A stretch of DNA of 64,000 nucleotides. Source: Marinimicrobium alkaliphilum. GTDB lineage: Bacteria; Pseudomonadota; Gammaproteobacteria; Pseudomonadales; Cellvibrionaceae. Under the pieces are notes generated by a model that was not told where the DNA came from, did no database searches, and worked only from the letters and a program-made list of their open reading frames with translations. Made by a program: the position numbers and the translations under genes. This document shows positions 1 through 9,051 of this stretch, piece after piece. Location: positions 124,001 to 188,000 of the forward strand of contig NZ_QGMQ01000006.1 in NCBI RefSeq assembly GCF_003259155.1, read 5' to 3'. The stretch's first letter is position 1, and every line of letters starts with the position of its first letter.

Positions 1-1109
<1,109 letters not shown>

Positions 1110-1154
1110 AGGCGTCCTGACGCGGGGATTTACCCCAGTATAGCCGAGCCGCCG

Positions 1155-1826
1155 TTAAAAGCGGCCTCCAAGGGTCAGGCTGGTATAGGTCTGATTCATC
1201 CGCACCGAACCGGCGGCGCGAAAGTCGAGCGTGGCGTCCAGGCGTCGAACACTCGCTCCCAGGGCGAAACCGTTGGGAAATATCAGCTCGACCCCGGCGC
1301 GCCGGTAGAGCCCCAGTCCCAGGTCATAGCGGTGCGTGCGGGTATCCACGGTCACGTCCCCAGCCGTACCCTGCACTGAGGTCCCGGAGCCGCGATCGCT
1401 GCGACGCAGTGCACCCCAATACAGTGAGGGGCCGGCGGCCGCGTAAAAACGCAGGCTGGTCACCGGTGTCGCGCTGACAAAGATGCCTCCGGCAATATCA
1501 CCGCTCCACAGGTCACTGTAGACACTGACCCCGGAATTGCCACCGCCAATCACCACCAACAGCTCCCGGTCACTGTCGTAGCCCACATGGCCTCCCCCCT
1601 CCAGTCCGTACTGGAGCCATCCGACATCGGCCGGGCGCTGATAAAAGTAACCCAGGGTATGGAGGGAGCGCACGTCCATCAGGTTTTCCCAGGGGTCACT
1701 GGTCCGGTAATCCTGATTGAGCCGGTGGCTTCCCAAGGTGACCTGCACATGGCTGGCCACTGGCTGAGCCAGTGCCGAGGGTGCTACCGCAACCAGCAGC
1801 CAGAGGACAGAGCCGCGCAAGATCAT
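1155..1826 (-). CDS. Exported outer-membrane beta-barrel-like protein, unknown function
   Basis: A 223-residue protein with a clear Sec signal peptide (cleavage after SALAQ, ~residue 21). The body alternates polar and aromatic residues, with repeated glycine-rich strands and a terminal phenylalanine (LTLGGRF), as expected of a small outer-membrane beta-barrel. The ATG at 1826 was chosen because it opens directly into the signal peptide; the frame is open further upstream but that part overlaps the preceding gene and lacks sense. The start lies 4 bp after the stop of the VanZ-like gene, so the two are surely cotranscribed. Being in the leftward mannan-locus operon it may be an accessory envelope protein. 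I do not recognise a named family. Confidence 0.7.
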   Translation of the reverse strand: MILRGSVLWLLVAVAPSALAQPVASHVQVTLGSHRLNQDYRTSDPWENLMDVRSLHTLGYFYQRPADVGWLQYGLEGGGHVGYDSDRELLVVIGGGNSGVSVYSDLWSGDIAGGIFVSATPVTSLRFYAAAGPSLYWGALRRSDRGSGTSVQGTAGDVTVDTRTHRYDLGLGLYRRAGVELIFPNGFALGASVRRLDATLDFRAAGSVRMNQTYTSLTLGGRF

Positions 1827-1830
1827 GGCA

Positions 1831-2754
1831 TCATTCCAGATGAATATTGTCGAGGTAGAACCGCTGGGGCGCGTCCAACCGGCGGGTAAACCAGTAGATT
1901 CGTTGAATCCGGTGCAAATCCAGCGTGCGCTCTTGCGGTGCCTGTTCGATGTCGGACAAAGGGATACGGTAATGATTCCAACCCGGCTCCGCGACCAGCA
2001 ACCGGTTGAACCGATCCGCATAGCCCCGCTCGCGTCGGTCGTGGGCCAAGTCATCGATGCGTATACTCACGCGCAAGGGCTCGGCCTGAGGATTGTGGAT
2101 ATCAAAGCGCAAAGCGTCGTAGCCGCGCCAGTCGGTGGCAACCCGGTCGAACACCGCCCCGGGGTAAGGCACGTGTGCCGGCAGGGTCACCGCCAAACTG
2201 GACTCACCCACACTCACGGGCGACACCACCCGAGCCAGCTCACCGCGCCACTGGCGACGGTCGAGTGGCTGCTCAAAATCAGCCAACACAGGCAGTGCCC
2301 GGCGGGTATCACGGTGCAGCTGGACGTCGCCAATCAGCGGCATCAACTGCCAAAGGAACAGGCCGCTGACCACCACGCGTACCCCCCAGATTGGCAGACT
2401 GGGCCGCTGAGCCCAGGCCAGAGCCAGCCAGGTGCCAATCAGGTTGCGCAGCACATCGTACCAACAGGCGTTGCGCCCTACCTGGGCCTGAATGGCCTCA
2501 ATGGCCACACTCAGGGCCATCACCGCCATGCTCGCCCATAACCAGTGGCGCCAGGTAGGCAGCGGCACCCGGGTTTGAATGACCAGAAACAGCAGAAAGA
2601 AGAACCCAATGTGACCCGGCCCCCATATATGGGGGTAGAAGGCAAACAGCCCCCAGTCCGGGGCCGTGAAAAAAAAGAAAGGAAAGACCAGCAGGAGCAG
2701 CAGTCCCCCCAAGGTCACCATTAGTCGAACACTGAGACGGCGCGGATCGATCAT
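1831..2754 (-). CDS. VanZ-like membrane protein with C-terminal jelly-roll-like domain
   Basis: A 307-residue protein. The N-terminal ~140 residues carry about four transmembrane helices in VanZ-family style, including a short conserved-looking stretch AIEAIQAQVGR and a YDVLRNLIG motif. The C-terminal ~160 residues (from VLADFEQPLDRRQW) look like a CIA30/carbohydrate-binding-like beta-sandwich: ADFE opening, a W-G-E-L segment, a YDALRFDIHNP strand and the ending RFYLDNIHLE, typical of jelly-roll modules. The domain is probably periplasmic. The gene lies 25 bp downstream of the SSS symporter gene and 4 bp before the barrel-like gene, in one leftward operon. Function is unknown; glycan sensing or envelope anchoring is only a guess from context. 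Confidence 0.72.
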   Translation of the reverse strand: MIDPRRLSVRLMVTLGGLLLLLVFPFFFFTAPDWGLFAFYPHIWGPGHIGFFFLLFLVIQTRVPLPTWRHWLWASMAVMALSVAIEAIQAQVGRNACWYDVLRNLIGTWLALAWAQRPSLPIWGVRVVVSGLFLWQLMPLIGDVQLHRDTRRALPVLADFEQPLDRRQWRGELARVVSPVSVGESSLAVTLPAHVPYPGAVFDRVATDWRGYDALRFDIHNPQAEPLRVSIRIDDLAHDRRERGYADRFNRLLVAEPGWNHYRIPLSDIEQAPQERTLDLHRIQRIYWFTRRLDAPQRFYLDNIHLE

Positions 2755-2779
2755 GGTGCCTTGGCGGTGACCTCCAGAG

Positions 2780-4642
2780 TCAGGGTTGGACCTCCCGGTT
2801 CTCCGGCAGGTATTCAGCGGGCAAGTCCTCGGGGTAGTCCCGCAGCTTCAAATACCAGTTAAAGTACAAAAACACGCTGGTAATAGCAACGACCACCATC
2901 GCCATCACAAATTCCGGCCAGTGTTTGATGACCATAAAGATGGGCGCCGCTACCAGCCCCGTTTGCCAGATAATACCCACGACGACATTCACGGCATCGC
3001 GACCAAAGTCCTCGTTGCGCTTGAGCTCGGGGTAGTCCTTGAGCAACTCCCGATACACCGGCCCCCAGAAGCCCCAGGGGCGCACCTTGAGATAAAACTT
3101 TTTGAGCACGGCCATATCGTCCGGCGGCGTGAGCAACGAGCCGAGCACACAGGCGGCGGCCGAGGCCAGCAACAGGAACGGGAAGGCCCGCAGGGGCATG
3201 ATGTCCGTCATCGCCAGAGGCAGCGCAATCACCAGGCCCACGGTCATACCGGCAAAATAGCCGATACCGTTAAAACGCCACCAGTACCACTTGAGCACGT
3301 TGGACGCCGTGTAGGCCCCAAAGAACGCACTGACAATCCACTGGATGATGGTGTTGAGGTTGGGAATAAAAAAGCCGATACCCACCCCCAGCACCACAAA
3401 CAGCAGAGAAACCACGTAGCTGACCCTGACATAGCGCTTGGGGTCGGCATTGGGATTGATGTAACGTTTGTAAATGTCATTGACCACATAGGCCGGCGCC
3501 GCGTTGGTGGTGGCCGCAAAGGTGGACATAAAGGCCGCCAGCAAACCGGCAATCAGCAGGCCGAGCAGGCCGGCGGGCACAAACTCGCGCAGCGCGAAGG
3601 GCAGAATCTGCTCAAAGTCCACGTCCGGCCCCATGGCCTGCAACTGCGGCAGAAAATACACCAGCGCCAGAATGGTCAACCCGGCGATCAGCATGTAGCG
3701 CGGAAAAATCAGCACCACGTTCACGAGCCAGCTCATCTTGGCAGCCTCTCGCGGCGTACGCGCCGACAGAATCCGCTGCATGTCGTAGTTGGGTGCCGGC
3801 CCTGCCATACTTTGCAGGATGCCCTTGAGCAGCATCAACATGAAGAAGACGGTAAAGAGCGAATAGCCGTCATCCAGAATCCGTGCGTTCGCCGCCTCCA
3901 GAGTCCCGGACCAATCCAGATCCAGCTCCCAGCCGAAGAAAACACTGGTCCAGCCGTCGGGAATCACGGCACCCAGCGCTTCGCTCGACACCGCGTTCAT
4001 GGCAATGATACCGACCGCGACACAGGCGACGGTCATGATGAAAAACTGTAGCACCTCGGTAAACACCACACTGAACATGCCGCCCTTGACCACGTAAACC
4101 GTGGTGACTGCCGTGATGATGAACCCATAGAAAATGTCGTTCCAGTAGGGGTCGGCGTGCAACTGCCAGGGCAGAAACACCGAGGCGAATTTACCGATAC
4201 CGATAAAACCGTAGGCAAGGAAACTGATCACACTGACCAGTGCAAATATCACCACGATCAAGTGTGACAGGCGCGCTCCCACGCTATCGCCAAAACGGAA
4301 GGTGATCCACTCGGCACCGGTCATCACCCCGGAGCGGCGCAACCAGATGGACAGGAACACCATCAGGAAAATCTGGTTGAACACCGGCCAGAGCCAGGGA
4401 ATATAAATACTGGTGAGTCCGTAGACAAAGAGCAGGTACACCAACCACATGGTGCCACTGATATCGAACATGCCCGAGGCGTTGGAGATCCCCAGGTAGT
4501 ACCAGGGCAGCTTGTTGCCCCCGAGAAAATAGCTCTGGATATTTTTTGAGGCGCGCCGGGAGATCCAGAAGCCGATCACCAGCGTGGCGACAAAATAAGC
4601 CAGAATGATAAGGATATCGATAGGTGCGAGTTGCAACTGCAT
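2780..4642 (-). CDS. Sodium:solute symporter (SSS family), sugar-type
   Basis: A 620-residue polytopic inner-membrane Na+ symporter. About 14 hydrophobic helices are visible, with family-typical stretches such as FLGGNKLPWYYLGIS near the N-terminus and an AAFMSTFAATTNAAPAYV segment in the core. The start at 4642 (MQLQLAPIDILIILAYF) puts the first helix at the N-terminus; in-frame upstream codons reach into the promoter region. It heads a leftward operon (symporter, VanZ-like, barrel-like, SLC13). A LacI-type dyad at 4712-4725 is just upstream, so it is probably induced with the mannan genes. Likely cargo is mannose, glucose or a manno-oligosaccharide, inferred from context only. Confidence 0.88.
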   Translation of the reverse strand: MQLQLAPIDILIILAYFVATLVIGFWISRRASKNIQSYFLGGNKLPWYYLGISNASGMFDISGTMWLVYLLFVYGLTSIYIPWLWPVFNQIFLMVFLSIWLRRSGVMTGAEWITFRFGDSVGARLSHLIVVIFALVSVISFLAYGFIGIGKFASVFLPWQLHADPYWNDIFYGFIITAVTTVYVVKGGMFSVVFTEVLQFFIMTVACVAVGIIAMNAVSSEALGAVIPDGWTSVFFGWELDLDWSGTLEAANARILDDGYSLFTVFFMLMLLKGILQSMAGPAPNYDMQRILSARTPREAAKMSWLVNVVLIFPRYMLIAGLTILALVYFLPQLQAMGPDVDFEQILPFALREFVPAGLLGLLIAGLLAAFMSTFAATTNAAPAYVVNDIYKRYINPNADPKRYVRVSYVVSLLFVVLGVGIGFFIPNLNTIIQWIVSAFFGAYTASNVLKWYWWRFNGIGYFAGMTVGLVIALPLAMTDIMPLRAFPFLLLASAAACVLGSLLTPPDDMAVLKKFYLKVRPWGFWGPVYRELLKDYPELKRNEDFGRDAVNVVVGIIWQTGLVAAPIFMVIKHWPEFVMAMVVVAITSVFLYFNWYLKLRDYPEDLPAEYLPENREVQP

Positions 4643-4711
4643 GGGCGGGTATCCACTTATTATGAGCTGGTCGGAGTATAAACCGATGCCAGCGGGTACG
4701 AAAGCCATCAA

Positions 4712-4725
4712 TGTAATCGGTTACA
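4712..4725. promoter_or_regulatory. LacI-type operator 1
   Basis: Dyad TGTAATCGGTTACA (half-sites TGTAA/TTACA, CG-centred), with flanking A and T extending the symmetry to 16 bp. It lies 70 bp upstream of the SSS symporter start and on the far side of the GPH symporter promoter region, so it could control both. Nearly identical dyads occur at 15041 and 16564. The LacI-family gene at 6731 is the obvious regulator. Confidence 0.8.
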
Positions 4726-4818
4726 TATCACTTTGCAACCCCTCTCACAACTTTTGCAGACAGCGCTGTCAATTCAAGTCCGATCGTCATATACTCTGGT
4801 CAAAATGACATTAAGCGC

Positions 4819-5030
4819 AAGCTTGGGAGGCTAGCCCGAGCGCCGAAGTCAGGTACACCCTTCCGGGACCGTCTGTCGCCTGGACGACCCACAGGGAAGT
4901 GGGAAGTGCCCCGAAGCGCCTGGAGCGCGTAGGGGCCGGCGGCAGTCGAGCCCCCAGGGATGGGTTTACGGCGTGTCCCGGAAGGGTGTACCTGACTTCG
5001 GCTCACATCGGCAGCAGCCCCCCAAGCTTG
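4819..5030. repeat. ~210-bp intergenic element with long terminal inverted repeats
   Basis: A perfect 28-bp inverted repeat (4842-4869 and 4975-5002) is extended by outer arms beginning AAGCTTGGG at about 4819 and mirrored at about 5021-5029. The ~105-bp centre is GC-rich and contains smaller hairpins. The whole could fold into one long stem. It separates the LacI operator from the GPH symporter start and ends about 50 bp before that start. Its form (terminal repeats, no gene inside) fits a MITE-like or multicopy intergenic element; whether other copies exist in the genome cannot be seen here. The rest of the 4643-5078 gap contains operator 1 and no gene I can support. Confidence 0.75.
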
Positions 5031-5078
5031 ATTATCGAGCTGGCAGCTATCCACCACAAAACCAATAAGAGGTGTCCC

Positions 5079-6623
5079 GTGTCGACAACCCCGAACCACA
5101 AGCTATCGTTCTTTGAAAAAAGCGGCTATGCCATGGGCGACGCCGCCGCCAATCTGGTCTGGCGCGGCGCGCTGGCCTATCTGGCGGTATTTTATACCGA
5201 TACCCTGGGCATCTCCGCCGCTGCGGCAGCGGCGCTATTGCTGGTCGTGCGCCTGTCCGACGGGGTGACCGACATCGTCATGGGCATGGTGGCGGATCGC
5301 ACCAAGTCCCGTCACGGCAAGTTCCGCCCCTGGATACTCTGGTCGGCACCGGTGCTGGGGCTGTTTATGATCCTGGCTTTTACCGCGCCCAATGTGAGCA
5401 CAGAGATGAAACTGGTCTGGGCCTATTTCACCTATATCGGCCTGACCCTCGCCTATACCGTCAACAATGTGCCCTACTCCGCACTCATGGGTGTCATGAC
5501 CCCGAGCCATGCCGAGCGCAGCGTGCTCTCGGGTTACCGCTTTGCCGGGGCCTTTTTGGGGGGCGTACTGGTGATGGGCTTCACCCCGGATATGGTGCAG
5601 TACTTCGGCCAGGGTGACGACGCCCGCGGCTACCAGTACACCATGTACGTATTTGCGGCCCTCCTGATCGGCCTGTGCATGATCACCTTCTTCAGCACCC
5701 GGGAGCGAGTCCAGTCCTTGGCGTCCCAGGGCTCGCTGCGCAAAGAGCTGAAGGACCTGGCGTTCAACCTGCCCTTCATCATCGTGCCCCTGCTCTCGGT
5801 ATCGCTGTTTTTCTACTACCGCAACGTCTACACCGGGCTGTTCTTCGTGCTCGTGATCGCGGTGACCTGGTATGCAGTAGACAAGCTGATCAAAAAGCCC
5901 GAGAGCGATACCACGCCGTCGCAGCGCGACCTGATCGACCTGATCACCAACAAACCCTGGCTGATGATTTTGGGCCTGGGCTTTTTGACCATGATGTTCA
6001 ACGGCATCAAGTACGGTGTGGTGGCCTATTACTTCAGCCACTATGTGGGCGATGTCACCCTGGCTGGGCGCTACTTTATTGTCCTGTTGATCGTCTCGAT
6101 CATCGCCGCCTTGGTAGCGGGCTACCTGGCGCGACTGCTGGGCAAGCGGACGCTGTTCATCATCTCGCTTGTGGCCAGCGGCGCGCTTACCAGTCTGCTG
6201 GCCTTTGCCGGCCCGGACGACATCCTCTACGTGTTCATCATCGGTGGCGCAGCGGAATTCTTTGCCGCCTTTATGCCGGTGCTGATCTTCAGCATGCTCG
6301 GCGATGCCGCCGACTACTCCGAGTGGAAGCACGGCCGCCGGGCTACCGGACTGTTCTATTCTGCAGGAACCTTTATCCAGAAAACCGGCGGCGGTTTTGC
6401 TGGCGCGCTGGTGCTGATCGTCCTCGGCGCCTATGGCTACGTAGGCACCGACCCGGAAACCATTGCCGCAGCGACCCAGGGCATGATCCATCTTATGAGC
6501 TGGATCCCCGCGCTGTTTGCCTTTGGCGCCATTGCACTGCTGCTGGTATACCCGCTCCACGCCGAGCGCATGAACGAGATTGAAGCCGACTTGCAGGTGC
6601 GACGGGAAAAGGCCGGGTTATAA
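5079..6623 (+). CDS. GPH-family (MFS) cation:glycoside symporter
   Basis: A 514-residue transporter of the glycoside-pentoside-hexuronide group, which imports oligosaccharides with Na+ or H+. Diagnostic features are the short N-terminus with GYAMGDAAANLVWRG, the helix II-III loop DGVTDIVMGMVADRTKSRHG followed by KFRPWILW, the PYSALMGVM segment in helix IV-V and the late motif GDAADYSEWKHGRRATGL. The GTG at 5079 was chosen because it is preceded by AAGAGG at proper spacing and opens into the conserved N-terminus; the frame extends upstream only into the inverted-repeat element. By context it carries mannobiose or mannosylglucose across the inner membrane. Strong call; substrate inferred. Confidence 0.9.
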   Translation: MSTTPNHKLSFFEKSGYAMGDAAANLVWRGALAYLAVFYTDTLGISAAAAAALLLVVRLSDGVTDIVMGMVADRTKSRHGKFRPWILWSAPVLGLFMILAFTAPNVSTEMKLVWAYFTYIGLTLAYTVNNVPYSALMGVMTPSHAERSVLSGYRFAGAFLGGVLVMGFTPDMVQYFGQGDDARGYQYTMYVFAALLIGLCMITFFSTRERVQSLASQGSLRKELKDLAFNLPFIIVPLLSVSLFFYYRNVYTGLFFVLVIAVTWYAVDKLIKKPESDTTPSQRDLIDLITNKPWLMILGLGFLTMMFNGIKYGVVAYYFSHYVGDVTLAGRYFIVLLIVSIIAALVAGYLARLLGKRTLFIISLVASGALTSLLAFAGPDDILYVFIIGGAAEFFAAFMPVLIFSMLGDAADYSEWKHGRRATGLFYSAGTFIQKTGGGFAGALVLIVLGAYGYVGTDPETIAAATQGMIHLMSWIPALFAFGAIALLLVYPLHAERMNEIEADLQVRREKAGL

Positions 6624-6730
6624 CTGAACACTGTTTCGGGCATCAGAATGGGGCCTGGCACTAGCCAGCCCCAGCCAGCTGTAGTAAGTTCCCGCTAACT
6701 GTTCGCCGATTCATAACACGAGTCTTGCCC

Positions 6731-7735
6731 ATGTCGAGTATCCGCGATGTCGCCCGCGAAGCCGGTGTGTCTGTTGCCACCGTTTCCCGAGCCCTGAGTT
6801 CGCCCGAAAAAGTCTCCCCCGCCAGCTTGGCCAAAGTACAAACAGCCATCGACAAAGTCGGTTACAGCCCGAATATGCTCGCCCGCAACTTCCGCTCGGC
6901 CCGCTCCTACACCATCGTGGTACTGGTGCCGGACATCACCAACCCCTTCTATTCCCAGGTGATTCGCAGCATCGAGGACCGCGCGCAGCAGAAGGGCTAC
7001 GCGGTACTGCTCGGCGATACCCGCCGGGGTGAAGCTGAGCGCGAACAAGAATATGTGCGCCGAGTGGAAACCCGCCTTGCCGACGGTATCATTCAGTTGC
7101 GACCACACTCCGAAAAACAGGGTCACACCATCCCGAACAGCGTGGCCTGCGTCCACGCCGCCGGCTGCGAGCTGACCTACGGCCCGTCGATTCGGATCGA
7201 TAACCGAGGCGCCTCCAAGAACATGGTGGACTACCTGATTTCGCTCGGGCACAAGCGTATTGGGGTCATATCGGGGCTCAAGGACAACCCTCACGCCATC
7301 GACCGTATGGCCGGCTACAAAGAAAGTCTGGCCGAGGCGGGGCTACCCTTTGAAAAAGAATTGGTTGCTGAAGGGGACTTCACCATGTGGTCGGGCCTCA
7401 ATTGCGCCCACCAGTTCTGTAACTTGGCCAATCCGCCCACCGCCATTTTCTGCATGAATGACGAGATGGCGATTGGCGCCATCCAGACCCTCAAGTCTCA
7501 GGGGTTTCGGGTACCGGAAGATATTTCAGTCACTGGCTTTGATGACATCCCCTACGCCCGCTACTGCGACCCCGCGCTGACCACCATCGCCCAGCCCACC
7601 GAGGAGATGGGGAAGATGGCTATGGATATGCTTCTGCGGGTGATCAACAGCGAACCGCTGGCACAACGGGAGTCCGTGTTGCCATCGGAGTTTATTATCC
7701 GCAAAAGTACCGGGCCGGCAAAACAGAGAGGCTGA
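6731..7735 (+). CDS. LacI-family transcriptional regulator of the mannan locus
   Basis: A 334-residue repressor. Residues ~4-55 form the LacI helix-turn-helix and hinge helix (SIRDVAREAGVSVATVSRAL, ending near YSPNMLARNFRS). Residues ~60-330 are the periplasmic-binding-like effector domain (VPDITNPFYSQV, GHKRIGVISG, CMNDEMAIGAI, VTGFDDIPYARY). The ATG at 6731 follows a TTG two codons upstream; the ATG is preferred. The sugar-binding residues do not tell me the inducer, but its position amid the mannan genes and three matching dyads at 4712, 15041 and 16564 make it the likely controller. It abuts the convergent AGE gene, with stop codons back to back. Confidence 0.92.
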   Translation: MSSIRDVAREAGVSVATVSRALSSPEKVSPASLAKVQTAIDKVGYSPNMLARNFRSARSYTIVVLVPDITNPFYSQVIRSIEDRAQQKGYAVLLGDTRRGEAEREQEYVRRVETRLADGIIQLRPHSEKQGHTIPNSVACVHAAGCELTYGPSIRIDNRGASKNMVDYLISLGHKRIGVISGLKDNPHAIDRMAGYKESLAEAGLPFEKELVAEGDFTMWSGLNCAHQFCNLANPPTAIFCMNDEMAIGAIQTLKSQGFRVPEDISVTGFDDIPYARYCDPALTTIAQPTEEMGKMAMDMLLRVINSEPLAQRESVLPSEFIIRKSTGPAKQRG

Positions 7736-8935
7736 TCAGCCGCCCTCCGTCAGCGCCACTTCTGCCGCATAGTCGGCCAATTCTGCGGCGGCAATCACCA
7801 GATGGTAAAGGGTGCTTGCCGGTGCGACGTCCACCATCACTGCATCGTTTTCGTCGCGACGATCCACGTAGGTTCCGGGCTTGGCGCCGCACAAGTAACA
7901 ATCAAACAGAGCATTCACGGCCTTGATCACTCGACCCTGGGCATCGGCATCGCCGGTCCGCGCCCGGGCAATGCTGGCTTTGATCAGCTCGGTCATAGGC
8001 CAGCTGCGCTTTGGCCCTTGTGTTTGCGGGGCATCTGCATCGACCTGGTCGAGAATCAGACCGCTCGACGTCTGCCCGATGGCCAATGCCTCCCGATACA
8101 GGCGCTCGGTATAATGGCCCACAGGCCGGTCTGCCCAGCGGCCGTAGCGCTCCAGCAACCACACCCATTCGAGCATGTGGCCCGGCTCAACCACCCTCCC
8201 GGCTTCACCCGGCGCAAGCCGCCAGTCCCGCTCAAAAAATTCAAACAATAACCCCCGCTGAGGACAGTAAAAGCAGGTTTCAAACAGGGTGAATATTTCC
8301 CCGGCCCGCGCCAACCAGTGCCCATCGCCGGTGACCTCGTAGAGTGCCTGAAAGGCCTCAAACAGATGCATGTGAGGGTTCTGACGGCGGTAGGTATAGG
8401 CGTAGTCGCCCTCAATCCAGCCGCCATAGTCGGCCCCAAAGCGTCGGTCGAGAAAACCCACCAACGCCCGCGCGGCCTCCAGATGAGCCGGATCACCAAA
8501 GGCCTTGTACTCCCAGGCACAGGCAAGCAGGTGAAAGGCATGGTCGTAGAGGTCCTGGCGCCGGTCGATGACGTCAAAGCGAGGGTTAAGCAGGTGGCTG
8601 TACCCCCCCGCCGCGCCGGCGGCGCGATTGTCGAGAAAGTGGCGCATACGGCGCACCGCCGTAAGGGCCTCCGGCCCGGCCCAACCCCGACAGTAGGCAA
8701 AGCTGTAGGCAAAGATCTGACGCGCTTGCACGCGCACGCGGATATTGGCCTGGGTATCCGGGCGGCCGTCAGCGAGCATCTGCTCATGGTGGGCACCGGA
8801 TTCAGGCTCGATGCCGTGTGCCAACCAAAACGGCAGGGCCTGCTCACGCAGCCAGTGGCCGAGCCGCACAGAGACTTGCGCCAAAGCGTCGGCGGAGTTG
8901 CCTTTTACGGGGGAGAAAGGCGACGTTGGGATCAT
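7736..8935 (-). CDS. AGE-superfamily sugar isomerase/epimerase, probable D-mannose isomerase
   Basis: A 399-residue (alpha/alpha)6-barrel enzyme of the N-acylglucosamine 2-epimerase superfamily. Visible core motifs: an arginine-rich early segment (RVRVQARQIFAYSFAY), DLYDHAFHLLAC, the central NPHMHLFEAFQALYEVTGD, PGHMLEWVWLLERYG and KRSWPMTELIKA. These resemble the mannose isomerase (ManI/YihS-type) branch more than the cellobiose epimerase branch present at 17807. In this locus it would convert mannose, released by mannosidase action, to fructose. The ATG at 8935 has GAGGAG 7 bp upstream. An intrinsic terminator (8971-8995) separates it from the preceding lipoprotein gene, so it needs its own promoter overlapping that region. 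Substrate inferred. Confidence 0.8.
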   Translation of the reverse strand: MIPTSPFSPVKGNSADALAQVSVRLGHWLREQALPFWLAHGIEPESGAHHEQMLADGRPDTQANIRVRVQARQIFAYSFAYCRGWAGPEALTAVRRMRHFLDNRAAGAAGGYSHLLNPRFDVIDRRQDLYDHAFHLLACAWEYKAFGDPAHLEAARALVGFLDRRFGADYGGWIEGDYAYTYRRQNPHMHLFEAFQALYEVTGDGHWLARAGEIFTLFETCFYCPQRGLLFEFFERDWRLAPGEAGRVVEPGHMLEWVWLLERYGRWADRPVGHYTERLYREALAIGQTSSGLILDQVDADAPQTQGPKRSWPMTELIKASIARARTGDADAQGRVIKAVNALFDCYLCGAKPGTYVDRRDENDAVMVDVAPASTLYHLVIAAAELADYAAEVALTEGG

Positions 8936-8970
8936 CGGTTGGCTCCTCAAGCTTTCTACCAGTATGTCAT

Positions 8971-8995
8971 AAAAAAGCCCCGGTACAACCGGGGC
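8971..8995 (-). terminator. Intrinsic terminator after the GH5-like lipoprotein gene
   Basis: Read leftward: an 8-bp stem (GCCCCGGT/ACCGGGGC) with a 3-nt loop, followed directly by six T. It lies 57 bp past the stop of the 9052-11697 gene and only 36 bp before the AGE start, so it should end the TonB-receptor/GH5-like transcript. Confidence 0.85.
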
Positions 8996-9051
8996 GCAAG
9001 GTACAACAGCAAGCACCACCCTCGGCGAGAAGAGGGTGTGAAATCCCGGGG

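Noticed and set aside
2786-4051. Long open frame antisense to the SSS symporter (also similar ones at 5235-6560, 12678-13832 and 26970-28820)
   Set aside because: High-GC shadow frames, rich in His, Gln and Arg, opposite strongly supported genes.
4800-5099. Leftward open frame of 99 codons inside the inverted-repeat element
   Set aside because: It lies almost entirely in the non-coding element and has no Shine-Dalgarno site or recognisable protein features.
7736-8935. N-acetylglucosamine 2-epimerase as the product of the first AGE gene
   Set aside because: No amino-sugar genes are nearby, and the motifs and mannan context fit a mannose isomerase better; specificity remains unproven.
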